Assembly: GCA_032718475.1 (NCBI GenBank)
Contig: JAUCBJ010009041.1
Location: 84,124-148,123, forward strand
Source: Nemertoderma westbladi
Lineage: Eukaryota > Xenacoelomorpha > Nemertodermatida > Nemertodermatidae
DNA: 64,000 nucleotides
Reading direction: 5' to 3'
The translations under genes were made by a program, and so were the position numbers. This document shows, one piece after another, positions 10,083-21,382 of this stretch (the stretch's first letter is position 1; each line of letters begins with the position of its first letter). Under the pieces are notes generated by a model. It did not search any database, was not told the origin of the DNA, and worked only from the letters and a program-made list of their open reading frames with translations.

Positions 10083-10310
10083 ATGCCATCCTATCTGTTA
10101 CTAGTCTGTATACCGGTACATATCATTAAAACATCCGCTATGCATCTCCCTACATTCAGAATAGAACAACGACCAGAGCATATATCGGTAATCCGCATGG
10201 GAAAGGTTTATGTTATGCATTTTGTTAACTATGAGAATTTTGTAATGTACACATCTGCGACCCTCTACAAAAATATATATAAACTCAATTTTTCTGACAG
10301 TGAACTATAA
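10083..10310 (+). CDS. Small hypothetical protein of the virus-like element
   Basis: This 75-codon frame contains HISVIRMGKVYVMHF followed by a helix-like tail ending near NIYKL. The strand-turn-strand then helix layout faintly resembles part of the 355-codon protein's N-terminus and a PC4 half. It is too short to judge. It is kept because it lies between two other element frames in the same direction. Confidence 0.28.
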   Translation: MPSYLLLVCIPVHIIKTSAMHLPTFRIEQRPEHISVIRMGKVYVMHFVNYENFVMYTSATLYKNIYKLNFSDSEL

Positions 10311-10421
10311 TTTTGTTAAACAAAAGAAGAAAAAAATATCAGTAGGCCTACCTATTCAATTTAAAGATACTCTTTCCGGTGCCTAGTTACTACGACAACG
10401 ATAACTTACCTCAATACGAAC

Positions 10422-10844
10422 ATGACATTCGCCTTTTTCAATAACCGTGAGTTGACGAGTTGTATCAAAATCGAATTGCAATCAAGCGACGAAACATATC
10501 TCACAGCATCCAATATTGCTGAGATGGAGTTGCGATATATAAACAAAAAATTTGAGATCGGGTTTACTTCGATGGAATATGGAGTAGGTCAAGTAGGTGG
10601 TCTACATTTATCGCCTACAACGCTTGAAATTTCAAAAGATTTCTCGCTTGTTATAAAAATACAACCATCGCGAATATCGGGAAGCTCACCCTCTTGCGAA
10701 AATTGGGAGAATGATGTTGATGACTCGCTTCACTTCAATATACCAACACAAAGACCGGTAGAAGTTAGCCAGCCTATAAACAACCATTTACAGGTACCGG
10801 CAAGGGAGGAAACTCTACAGAGTGACCCGCATATAGGACTATAA
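10422..10844 (+). CDS. Hypothetical protein of the virus-like element (140 codons)
   Basis: Starts at an ATG about 140 bases after an ATATATATAAACT box. The N-terminal 85 residues alternate hydrophobic strands, including ELRYINKKFEIGFTS and GLHLSPTTLEIS. That recalls the strand, strand, GIxLS-helix plan of PC4-like domains. The C-terminal third is Pro/Ser/Asp rich and probably disordered. Function unknown; the PC4-like idea is low-confidence inference. Last plus-strand frame before the convergent gene. Confidence 0.38.
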   Translation: MTFAFFNNRELTSCIKIELQSSDETYLTASNIAEMELRYINKKFEIGFTSMEYGVGQVGGLHLSPTTLEISKDFSLVIKIQPSRISGSSPSCENWENDVDDSLHFNIPTQRPVEVSQPINNHLQVPAREETLQSDPHIGL

Positions 10845-12039
<1,195 letters not shown>

Positions 12040-12636
12040 CTACAGTACATCTTCCACCGCAGTTATTTCTTTCTGTTTATCATCATCAGTCGCAGTTAAA
12101 CGCTTTCTCATGAAAAAGTGTAGAGCCTCATACCCGCCAACACGTTTTGCTGAGCAGTATCGCAGACAGTTATCCCTTATGTTTAAGTGGAACGCGCATT
12201 TACTTTCCATTGTAGTGAATCGGTCGTGAAATCGACAAGGTGTTAAATAATCGTGATATTGCTTATATATTCCCAATTTCTCCACCAAATTTGGCTCGAG
12301 AACATCGAGTTGGGAAACTAATATTGCCCGTTTCAGCAACCCAAATACATGAATATTTTTTTTATATTTTAAATGTCTCTTCATATATTTTTTAAAGTCA
12401 TCTTGAGAAATGTCCCCGTAGTCCCAGGGCAAGTGAGAAGTCATATCCCGTAAATTGTTTACGTGAGCTGCATCTAAAGCTGATAACTTAATATTAGACG
12501 GGCCTTTAATTAAAAACGTCTTTACATTAGTTTTGGTGTAATTAGAATCGTATATTGCAAATTCTTTAAATACTACCGTATACTCTTTATTGTCTATCTT
12601 ATAATATTGAAAATCAACAAAAATAATATTATCCAT
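12040..12636 (-). CDS. 198-codon virus/mobile-element-associated protein, possible nuclease-like fold
   Basis: Starts with DNIIFVDFQYYK, then a KEFAIYD strand, a short HLPWDYGD segment, and a C-terminal CRFH...CAFHLN Cys/His pair. This architecture (VDxQ.F...KELAI...W.YG...C..H...CA) resembles a family of uncharacterised proteins that recur beside invertebrate mobile DNA, as I remember it. The early acidic D-x-Q could be an RNase-H/DEDD-type nuclease residue, which is speculation. It is transcribed toward the plus-strand cassette. TATATAAATGG on the minus strand (12707-12717) lies about 75 bases upstream of the ATG. The frame is intact. Confidence 0.5.
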   Translation of the reverse strand: MDNIIFVDFQYYKIDNKEYTVVFKEFAIYDSNYTKTNVKTFLIKGPSNIKLSALDAAHVNNLRDMTSHLPWDYGDISQDDFKKYMKRHLKYKKNIHVFGLLKRAILVSQLDVLEPNLVEKLGIYKQYHDYLTPCRFHDRFTTMESKCAFHLNIRDNCLRYCSAKRVGGYEALHFFMRKRLTATDDDKQKEITAVEDVL

Positions 12637-12827
12637 TTTATCTGATAAACAAAAGTTAAATAATTAATTACAAAGTTTGTTGGTTTAATTTATAATAATT
12701 AACAAGCCATTTATATAATATAACTTCATTGATTTCTTTTTTTTAAATTTTTTTCAAATTTTTTATTTTTTTCGAATTCGCGGGTTGACTAATTAACCAA
12801 AAATAATTTATGCAATTATTTATTTAA

Positions 12828-13147
12828 ATGCAAAGGCTTTTTAGAGGGATGGTCATCAAGTGCCAAAAATTTCATCATTTGTGCACAATGATATCGTGAA
12901 TGGATCCTATTACCAGAATTTTGATAGATGCCTCTGTTCAAAATTTATTTAAAAAAAAAACGATTTTTTGCCGGATTTTTGACAGATTTCGCCATTTTTG
13001 GCCAAAAATTGACACTTGACACATTTTGTTATATATTTCAGCTATAACAAAGAAAATAAAAACAGAGGTAATAGGGGGTCGCCAAATAATCATTCATGCC
13101 AAATCTCAAGAATTCGTTAATTTTTAGAAAAGCCTTTGCGTTTTGAA
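12828..13147. mobile_element. Foldback/MITE-like element at the right edge of the virus-like block
   Basis: AATGCAAAGGCTTTTTAGA at 12828 is matched by the inverted copy TTTTTAGAAAAGCCTTTGCG ending near 13143. Inner segments (GCCTCTGTTC versus AACAGAGGTAATAGGGG) are also inverted. Total about 320 bp, no coding capacity. Target duplication not evident. Confidence 0.5.
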
Positions 13148-13309
13148 ATTAAAATTTGCATTCTTCATAAAACGCATTTAAAGTTTATGCTTAGGGTAAT
13201 TCTGTCCAATGAAATGTTAGAATGCACACAACCGCACTGAAAATTTTATTGCAAGGGTTTTCCGGGTCGGTGATTTCATTTCTAAAGTCAGTTTACTCAT
13301 TTGACAGAG

Positions 13310-13850
13310 TCAAGGCTGTCTGTCATTGCTGTCTGTCTGTCCGTCGAAATATAACCGACAGCTGAACAGAGAAACAGACAATGTGAATGACATCAAACAC
13401 GAAAACTGACATCGGAAATGAAAATTTTTAGCTAGTTGGTATGCATTCCTATTACTTTGACAGACAGATCGCTGGACAGACAGAAAAACCGATAGACAGA
13501 CATAGTAGGTTTTGTTAATAGTGTAAATTGACATCGGAAATGAAATCAGCAACCAGGATTACCCCCATAACAAAACTTTTATCTAGTTGGAATGTTTTCC
13601 TTATATTTTGACAGACTGGCAGACGGACATACAGACAGACCGACAATAAGAGAGACAGACTGACAGACAGACATAGAGACAATAGTTTTAGTTAAAAGTG
13701 AAAACTGACGTTTGGAATGAAATCAGCGACCAGGTAAACCCCCATAGCATAACTTTTAACTAGAAATAATGTTTTTGTTATATTTTGACAGATAAACCGT
13801 CAGAAACACAATGCCAGACAGACAATTTTCACAGAAATTTACCCAGAGTA
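13310..13850. repeat. Degenerate tandem repeats, about 110-190-bp spacing, with GACA/TGTC tetramers
   Basis: Three related blocks contain GGAATGAAATCAGC.ACCAGG (or a degenerate form), ACCCCCATA, AACTTTTA.CTAG and TTTTGACAGA. Each is followed by degenerate (ACAG/GACA)n runs. The tetranucleotide stretches explain short frames in the region. Confidence 0.6.
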
Positions 13851-14510
13851 AATCAGAGCAGAGCATCATCACTCATAACTTTTGAACTACATTAGCTATT
13901 AACAAACGGTTTGAAGTTTTGAAATCCTCATAAAAATCTGCACTAGAGGGGATTGTAATCAAACATTGATTTTCTGAATTAGTAAACCCCCCCCCCCCCC
14001 CCCCCCTAACACGTGCGATGAGCCATTTCAGTATAAATTTTGAAATCGAAACTGGAAACCGTTTTATTTCACTACGAGTACCATGATGCAACCTTTAACT
14101 CATTGTATTATGTTTTATGACAAGCTGATGTTACTGTATTGTATTATTTTGAAGTTTGACTTGAAAGGCGCTATATAAGTAAATTTATATTACTATTAAT
14201 ATTACTGATAATGAAAGGGGCGGTGGTAATTAAAAACACGATAACACCCTAATTTAAACATTAAATTGAGGTTGTTTAGGGTATATTTAAATCATTTTAC
14301 TGATATCTTAAACTTCGCACATGTTATTGAGACTTAGAGTTAAAATATAGTTCGATAAACAGTAATTTCTTAGAGTGAAAATATAACCTAATAGGTAATA
14401 TTGCATAATTCTTACTTACAGTTCTATAAAGATTTCATAAAGTGAAAATATTAGGTATATTGCATAAGTTCGAGAAAAGCTACAAAGTTCGAGTTTGTAA
14501 TACAAGTTAA
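13851..14510. other. Intergenic, includes a C21 homopolymer
   Basis: A 21-base C run at 13987-14007; otherwise AT-rich DNA that is presumably the 3' flank of TMEM209. No gene seen. Confidence 0.6.
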
Positions 14511-16265
14511 TCAGTCGGTGGGTTCATCGAAGATAGATAGAACATTCAACCCGGAGTGGTCTAGGTTAATCCGGTCCAACACACCGCACCGATGGTCCTT
14601 AATATACAGGAAGAATAGAACGATAGCGTGGAATATCGCGTCCCTGCTGGGGCCTAGGTCGAAGGTGCGGCGTTCCAGAACCAGCTGGAACCTCGGCGGA
14701 AACGAGTGGCTCTGGTAGATAACCATCTGGTTCTCAGAGTCCCCGCAAGGCGGCTTCATAGGCGACTTGACAACGTAATTCTGGGAGAATGAGTTCTTGT
14801 GCTCTGGGTTGAATACCATTCGGGAGTCCATATAGCAGCAGAACATGTGAAGGACGATATCCGAGTCGGTGGGGAGACTGTCCTTAGAGTTGGAGGGGTA
14901 ATCCTCGTCGTTCGTGTTAAATTCAGCTAAACAGCCGCCCTTAGCTAGGAGAGAGATGCGTTTAACTAGGTAGTCTTGGTTCGGTGATAGTTCGAGGTAG
15001 GGGATGAGTTGGGATAACTTCGGGATGTGTCTAGTGGATAGAATCCGCAGCGATGCCAACGAGGCTAATCCCAGTCGGCCTTCTAGCATCCCCAGTCGCA
15101 GAAGGTGCTCGTTAACTTCGGAGAAAGCCGAGTCGATTCGGTGGAAGATTGTGGCGGCCAACCACATCCGGAGACGACCGGACCAGAGCGAGAGAAGTGA
15201 CGGGGTTGTCTGGAAGTAGGCGAGTAGAGCGGTGTTCGCGGAAAGTCGTCCCGGGGATCGGTTAGTGGTGGGAGCTGGGGTCGAAGGAGATGGTTGGTAA
15301 ATGGACCGGGAGAGGGAGGGCAGTAGGTCCCACCACGAACGGGCGCAGCTCCACAGGGAAGGACGGAAGGACTGGTCGGTGGGTCGGAAGGAAGGGGGAC
15401 GGTAGAGGGAGTCGTAGGGAGAATGGTCGGCGTAGCCGCTGGTGTAGAGGGGGGAGGGGGCGGGGAAAGAAGAGGGAGAACCGTGGAGGGGAGGGGAGCA
15501 GGTGTGGAACAGGTTGGGTGAGAGAATGGATGAAGAGATAGGAGTTTGTTGGGAGTAAGAGTGGTCCAGGGAGGTGTGTTTAATTAGGGAGTTAGCTAGG
15601 AACGTTCTAGAAGGGGAAATGGAGGGGCGGCGGGCTGGGGATGGAGTTCTTCGGTTCCCCGGATAAAATATAGAACCCGCAGATCCCGGACTGTAGTGGT
15701 TGAGAGTCGAGAAACTTTGGTTGAAGTAGGAAGATCGTTCGTGAATCAATCCGGTGAGGCCAGGGGTGCTGATGCTGTGGGAGAGATAGAAGTTGTCCCG
15801 TTGGTAGGGAGGCGGAGTTAGGTATGAGTTTGTGGAGGATCTGCGGGGCGGGGTGGACAGGGAGAACTCTACGGGTGGTTGCGGAGAGTCGGAACGGGAC
15901 GGCTGGCGCTTATTAGCAACCGTGTTCCCCGTAATTCCACGCAGAACGGCCCACATCTTGGCGAATCTAACGAACCACACGCTGCTGTTCAGGAGGAAGA
16001 CGACCGCTATTGCGCTCTCGAGAAGAGTCACAGCGTGCCAATAGCCGAAACCGAGAAAATTACACAGGGAGATCTCTAGGAGGAATACAATAGCTAGTAG
16101 AAGGTTGAGAGACCCCCAGCCCAACGCCCAAGCCTGATTGCGCCTCGCAAAGTGTTTCTCGAATATGTAAGAAATGTAGGGGCTGTGCAATGCCCCGGCA
16201 GATTTACGTTTCACGTTATCTCCGCTACCGGTAGACATATTATAGTCGAAGGACACATCCATCAT
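14511..16265 (-). CDS. TMEM209: Transmembrane protein 209 (TMEM209), intronless
   Basis: A 584-codon uninterrupted frame. Two hydrophobic segments lie near the N-terminus (about residues 45-70 and 80-100), followed by a long Ser/Pro-rich disordered linker (about 115-330). The conserved C-terminal domain contains YLELSPNQDYLVKRI, GGCLAEF, LPTDSDIVLHMFCCYMDSR and a terminal SGLNVLSIF. These match the C-terminus of vertebrate TMEM209 (human about 561 aa), a nuclear-envelope-associated protein. The start is the tandem ATG at 16265. Vertebrate orthologues are multi-exon, so a single-exon gene here means either lineage intron loss or a retrocopy. The frame is intact, so it is probably functional. 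Confidence 0.9.
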   Translation of the reverse strand: MMDVSFDYNMSTGSGDNVKRKSAGALHSPYISYIFEKHFARRNQAWALGWGSLNLLLAIVFLLEISLCNFLGFGYWHAVTLLESAIAVVFLLNSSVWFVRFAKMWAVLRGITGNTVANKRQPSRSDSPQPPVEFSLSTPPRRSSTNSYLTPPPYQRDNFYLSHSISTPGLTGLIHERSSYFNQSFSTLNHYSPGSAGSIFYPGNRRTPSPARRPSISPSRTFLANSLIKHTSLDHSYSQQTPISSSILSPNLFHTCSPPLHGSPSSFPAPSPLYTSGYADHSPYDSLYRPPSFRPTDQSFRPSLWSCARSWWDLLPSLSRSIYQPSPSTPAPTTNRSPGRLSANTALLAYFQTTPSLLSLWSGRLRMWLAATIFHRIDSAFSEVNEHLLRLGMLEGRLGLASLASLRILSTRHIPKLSQLIPYLELSPNQDYLVKRISLLAKGGCLAEFNTNDEDYPSNSKDSLPTDSDIVLHMFCCYMDSRMVFNPEHKNSFSQNYVVKSPMKPPCGDSENQMVIYQSHSFPPRFQLVLERRTFDLGPSRDAIFHAIVLFFLYIKDHRCGVLDRINLDHSGLNVLSIFDEPTD

Positions 16266-16430
16266 CAGGCAATAACGTCACACGTGTGTCGACTGCTAGT
16301 TAGTATCTGTCAGTCTGTTATATTTAATCTGTAATTATCGTCAGTACCAGAGTAGGCTACAGCAGTACCCTAACCAGCTAACCCTACCCACTACCTAGGT
16401 ACCGGTACCGGTATAGCAGGCGTTACGCTG
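16266..16430 (-). promoter_or_regulatory. Presumed TMEM209 5' flank with GGTACCGGTACCGG palindromes
   Basis: The 5' flank contains overlapping palindromes GGTACCGGTACCGGTA at about 16398-16413. The TACCGGTA word is common in the window, so a role in this promoter is not established. Confidence 0.3.
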
Positions 16431-19400
16431 TTACAGCCTACAGGCAACGAACAGACTGACATGTACATGATGTACAAAATAAATAAACAAAAATTAGTTC
16501 AGCTGTTCAGGTAAAACAATTTATTATATGAAATATACTTTTCATGCCCTATATTTTTTACTTCCTATCACCTATGCCCTAGGGCCTATATAATTACTTT
16601 AATGCCCTATATAATTTTATTACTTTTTAGTTTTTATGCCCTATATTTTTTACTAATTACTAGGTCTCATACTGAAGCTTTAGGTCCTCTAGCGTTACTA
16701 GAGTTAAGCGCTAGCTTTTAGGTCCTGGAGCGGCGTTAAGTCCTGTAGCATATATCTGACTGCAGGACTGGTTTTCTAATTCACTGATTTTACAATATTC
16801 CCCACTCTCGTTTATTGTTTAGGTTCCTTTCAACTCGCTTCTGTACTTGCTCCTTTATTAACCTGCCTGGTTTTGGGTGACAGGGGGGAAACTATGGACG
16901 CAAATCCCATCTTGGCGAATTAATATCCCGCCTCAATGTTTAAATTCTCAATTTGGTAAAGATCCTAAATTCGTCAACACCGGGGTCAATTTTTTTTAAT
17001 AGCTAATTAACATCTGAGTTTATTTTTTTACCAGCACATTATTGTATTTTATGGATTCAATAGTGATTAATTGATTATTGGTACCGTTTTTGAAAAATTT
17101 CCCAGTCTTGTGGATAATAATTTTAATTCAATATTATGTTACCTTAGTAGACTAGTACTGTAGGTTGTCCGTTGTGGTGTATACCGTTTGACACAATTTC
17201 GTCGTAGATGGTTTTAAATTAAAAAACAAAGTGTCATTTTCCGTCCCGTCACTATTTGGTTGACTATTATTAATGCTACATTTCTATGAAAGACTTAATT
17301 TGTATGAAACTGTACAAAGTTCTGAGACGTTACTATATTCAGCAAGTTAGAGCCTCAATGGTTAAGTAGTTTTGTACTGGACGCTGCATAACATGTTCGT
17401 GACTGGACGGAATTTTATATTAATTCCGTCCCGTCACGGGCGACGAGTTCCTGGAATTCCTATTTTACTTATATTACTGGTCAACAGAGCAACGATGTCT
17501 GTGAGCATTGAGAGAAGTTAACATAGGCCTACAGTTTTAGTACGGCAAATATTTACCTTGTCCATCTGTCCGTCTATATGTCTGTCTGTCCATATATGTC
17601 TGGATCAATTTTTGGTTCTATCACTTTTGCGTACCGATAGATGTTAGTGTATCATACTGCCATATACATGATTGCTTTGCTACTGACTTCTTACTACAAT
17701 CAGTATCGGTATTTTTTGGGGTATAGAGTGCGACTAGGGGTACCGGTACTGACTGTCTGACCATGTAACTACTGACTGTCTGACCATATGGTTTCCCTCA
17801 ATTGGTAAAGTGACCGCTTATTGTTTTGGTTATAAAAGCATGCCTCTGAAACCTGCTCCTTTCCCTCAATTGAGTGTTTCAGTGTTTCTGAAAACCAACC
17901 AACGGTGTTTTGGACACTTTTGAAAAAAAAATGTCCATCAGTACACTATTGCGACTTCCCCCAATTTTTGAATGTCAACATATCGCGGCAAAATCAATAG
18001 CTACAGTACTGTACAGTAGGTAGGCAAATTAAATTAAATTTGTAGGCCCATGTTTGTTTGTTAAAAACATTGTATCACATCGCAAGATATTTGCACTTTG
18101 TTGCTCTTGGTGGCTGGCTGAGCCATTGCTGCGAACTGAAACAATATTTTACTACTTTCAGTTTCAGTTCGAATAAAACTGTTTATTGGGTATTACAGTT
18201 CCAGTTTCCCAAAAAAATAGTTTCAGTTTCGGTTCTAGCTTTGCATTTCCATTTCAAAGTGTTTCCATGGCTTTTTGAAGTGTTTTCTTACACAGAATCT
18301 ACAGTTAGTAATTGAATATGATTGTATTTTGAGTCCTGGATTTCAAATTCCCTTCCTTATCACGTCATATTCTAACAATTTAATTATTAAAATTCTTTTG
18401 ACGATATCAATTTTATTAGAAATGGTGTGTTAATGTTGGATGTTCGAGGTCATCATATTAGGCAAGACCTTCGCACTTTCCGAGGTGCGTCTGAATTCTT
18501 ATCTTTCTTTGTTTAAAATAAATTGTTGAATTTATTTGTATATTATTGTTTCAAACCTTTAGATCCATAACTTAACAGTAGGCCTACAGTATATAACGAT
18601 AAATAATCTTTTTGACGGCGATATTCCACAATTACAGTAGAAGCTACTGTACTGGGTTGTACTCACAAGGCAATGACTTATTATTGTCTGTGTTACAGAT
18701 AATACTGTAGGTTATAGAAATCAGTTCCATTGGTGTGTCCATGGGGGCGCTGTGTCCATGGGGTCGCGCGGTAAATTAAGTTTAAATTTTGGTGATGCCA
18801 ACAATACTGTACTTATTATTTGGGGCTTAGGTTTGAATTGGCTTAGTTATGTAAAAGATTTTTATTCTGTCTGATAATAAATTCGTGTGAGGGTAGTCTC
18901 GGTGGTGTACGAGAAATTTTCTAGACAACTTCAAACTATAATTATTTTGTTGTAATCATGTAATGAAACATATAAGCTGTTGTGATTATAGAAGATAGAG
19001 AGCAGTTAGCGAAATTATTATTTTATTCTATCGGATAGAGTAGTCGGAGAGGAGTCGAGGTGTCAATTGATTAATAGTAATAAAAGCAGTTGTCATGAAT
19101 TCAATACAATCGCGCACAAGAAGTGATAAGACAAATTCTCTCTTATTTTTGAAAATAAAACAAGTTGAAATGTTTCAATTTAAACCGCGATTTAACAATA
19201 AATTTAATTAAATACAACATTTTTATATTATTATTTATTATAGCATAGGACATTTCAGTACACTTAGTAGGCCTACCCGATAGTCAACAGAAGTACAACT
19301 CTGTCTAACTAAAATTCATTCAGCTGGTGTGCCGGTGAGTAACCTTGTAAATATTCCCATATAATTCACTGGGAAGAGCTATCAGCTGGGTAACAGTTGA

Positions 19401-20250
19401 TGTAGATGTTTGCCTACTGTCTGGGATAGAGTGACTGAGTAAACACAACCTTTCAAAACTAAACTTGGCACAACATTATTTCTCTGCAGTTTGGGCCTAT
19501 TCAATAGCATTCATTTACTAGGCCCTCTCTATCATTTCTTTTTCATGAGCACACCAGCTGGTGTTTCTATCATTGAGTCTATGGCAATTTTCGTGCAATG
19601 GGGATATTTTTCGAAATAAAACAAGTTGAGATATTTCAATTGAAACATATGTTTCAATTTAAACCGCTATTTCACAAGTACCCATAGAAATCTATTTTCA
19701 TGTTTCATGCAAAATTTCATCAAAATCGTTAGAGCCGTTTTTGCTCTAAGTCAGTAGTCAGTTGTCAGTAGTCAGTAGTCAGTAGCTTTTTTTCTTACAG
19801 TAATCAAGTCTAACGAGTTGCTAACTAGAGAATCTTACTGCATGGTAGTGAGTCCATTGATAACGACCAGCTGGCTATGGTTGCCAGGCAATGTCGTTTA
19901 TAAACAGGTGAGGAGTCCATACCAGCTGACAAGTGACACCCTAACTGTACCTACCCTACAGTACCGTACTGTAGTTTAACAGCTGATGCTGTATGTTGAG
20001 ATTTGTACAGTGTACAATCTCAACACACAGTGTACAATGTACACTGTATCACTGTATGCAGGTATGCAACCCGTAAGTCAACATATATTTTTATAAGTCT
20101 TGAAATTAATACAGTATATTGATTATTAATCAACAATTTCTTACTTTTTAATTTAGATTCCGCTGGTTGTATTGTAGTATACTGTAGGCTAGTAATAATA
20201 AATTTAAAATATATTCATTTAAGCATTAATCAACTTTGATACCTTGTAAT
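16431..20250. other. Intergenic region with dispersed repeats, no gene recognised
   Basis: Nearly 4 kb without a supported gene. Seen: repeats of TATGCCCTATAT.TTTTTACT near 16540-16660; ATTAATATCCCGCCTCAATG at about 16919 (also at 21291); a TGTC-rich stretch near 17570; a dispersed AACCAAAACAATAA element at 17816-17868 (minus); AATAAAACAAGTTGA.AT.TTTCAATT at about 19155 and again at 19615; a CAGTAGT run at 19740-19790; and nested TGTACAGTGTACA palindromes near 20010-20050. An 85-codon frame at 18058 looks accidental. Confidence 0.5.
17816..17868 (-). repeat. Dispersed about 50-bp repeat element, copy 1
   Basis: On the minus strand GGAGCAGGTTTCAGAGGCAT leads to AACCAAAACAATAA. Related copies lie at 21326-21375 (+), 37908-37960 (-) and 61853-61895 (+). 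Identity unknown. Confidence 0.55.
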
Positions 20251-21177
20251 ATGTTGTGTGAGGTAAACGAGTTATACGGGGGACGTTTCCTAGCGCTATG
20301 GGCAACCCTCACGGTGGGTGCGCTATCGATGCTATTGGTGATGTCCGGCACTCTATTCTGGAAGTATTACGTCAACGCATCCTACCAATCCTGGCGATAC
20401 AAATCCAACCCCAAGTACCCACCGGTGGAGAAAATCCGCGACGAGATAATTACAATGTGTAAAGGGTTAATGGCGGCGACGCTATGTCCCACCGCTGCTA
20501 TATATATGTGTAACCCGGGATATTCCAAAGCCTATTGCGGTGTAGATAAATACGGTTGGCCGTATCTCATAGGTACCTTCTTTTTCTGCTGGTGCCTTTC
20601 GGATTTCCTAGAGTTCTTCTACCATCGCCTCGGCCATATCTACGACAGCCTCTGGAACATCCACAAGTTCCACCACGTATTCTACAATCCTTCACCGTTC
20701 TCTGTTATTGCCGATGAATATTTAGATCAGTTGGTCCGAGCCTCTCCCATTCTCATATATCCTCTCATCTTCCCAGTTAACATCGACATGCTTTTCCTTC
20801 AGTTCGCGGCGTTTTTCTACGCGTACGGCGTTTACCTCCACTCGGGCCACGAGCTCGACTACCCCGACGCCCATCACCCGTGGATAAACACCGCCTTCCA
20901 ACACTACCTACATCACGCCAAGTCCATCAAGAATAAACCCTACCATACCGGCTTTATGATAAAGTTGTGGGATAATTTGTTCGGTTCGATCTATCAGGGA
21001 GATTGCTTCTGCAGTAAATGCTCCCGAGAGAGCGGCGCTCGCTCAGTGGAGGAGTGGGAGAAAGTTGAGAAACAGGATTACTCGCCGCTCTTGGATTTGG
21101 AGTTTTGGTGGACCGGCCAGACGAGAGAAACTCGTAAGCTCACTCAAGGGAAAACCATCAGTTTTGCGCCAATGTAA
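20251..21177 (+). CDS. Fatty acid hydroxylase/sterol desaturase superfamily protein, intronless
   Basis: A 308-codon frame from ATG 20251 (the open frame extends 15 bases further 5' but without ATG). Hydrophobic segments are followed by three histidine clusters typical of membrane di-iron oxygenases: HRLGH (about residue 131), HKFHH (about 144) and HYLHH (about 220), with further His residues (LHSGHE, DAHHPW). These ligate the catalytic diiron centre in C5-sterol desaturase/C4-methyl oxidase/cholesterol-25-hydroxylase-type enzymes, which act in the ER on sterols or lipids. The substrate cannot be told from sequence; it resembles the ERG3/C5-desaturase-like branch. Single exon, no breaks. Confidence 0.85.
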   Translation: MLCEVNELYGGRFLALWATLTVGALSMLLVMSGTLFWKYYVNASYQSWRYKSNPKYPPVEKIRDEIITMCKGLMAATLCPTAAIYMCNPGYSKAYCGVDKYGWPYLIGTFFFCWCLSDFLEFFYHRLGHIYDSLWNIHKFHHVFYNPSPFSVIADEYLDQLVRASPILIYPLIFPVNIDMLFLQFAAFFYAYGVYLHSGHELDYPDAHHPWINTAFQHYLHHAKSIKNKPYHTGFMIKLWDNLFGSIYQGDCFCSKCSRESGARSVEEWEKVEKQDYSPLLDLEFWWTGQTRETRKLTQGKTISFAPM

Positions 21178-21290
21178 TTAATAAGGCACAACTAATACTG
21201 CAAAGTATTTATTTATTAATTAAGTTGATTTGATTATTTATAGATACCATTATGGAGTAATATTCTATACAGTATAATCGTTTTAATGAT

Positions 21291-21382
21291 TAATATCCCG
21301 CCTCAATGTTAAATTCTCAATTTAGGGAAAGGAGCAGGTTACAGTGGCACGTTATTTTAACCAAAACAATAAACTAAACAAA
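21291..21382 (+). repeat. Dispersed repeat pair member plus about 50-bp element, copy 2
   Basis: ATTAATATCCCGCCTCAATG is shared with about 16919. It continues directly into AAGGAGCAGGTTACAGTGGC and AACCAAAACAATAAAC, shared with 17816, 37908 and 61853. The two repeats may be parts of one longer element, here joined. Confidence 0.55.

Noticed and set aside
15290-15541. Gly/Arg-rich plus-strand frame
   Set aside because: Antisense shadow of the TMEM209 Ser/Pro-rich linker.
18058-18315. 85-codon frame
   Set aside because: No domain, no conservation signal, low-complexity Phe/Val content in AT-rich DNA.
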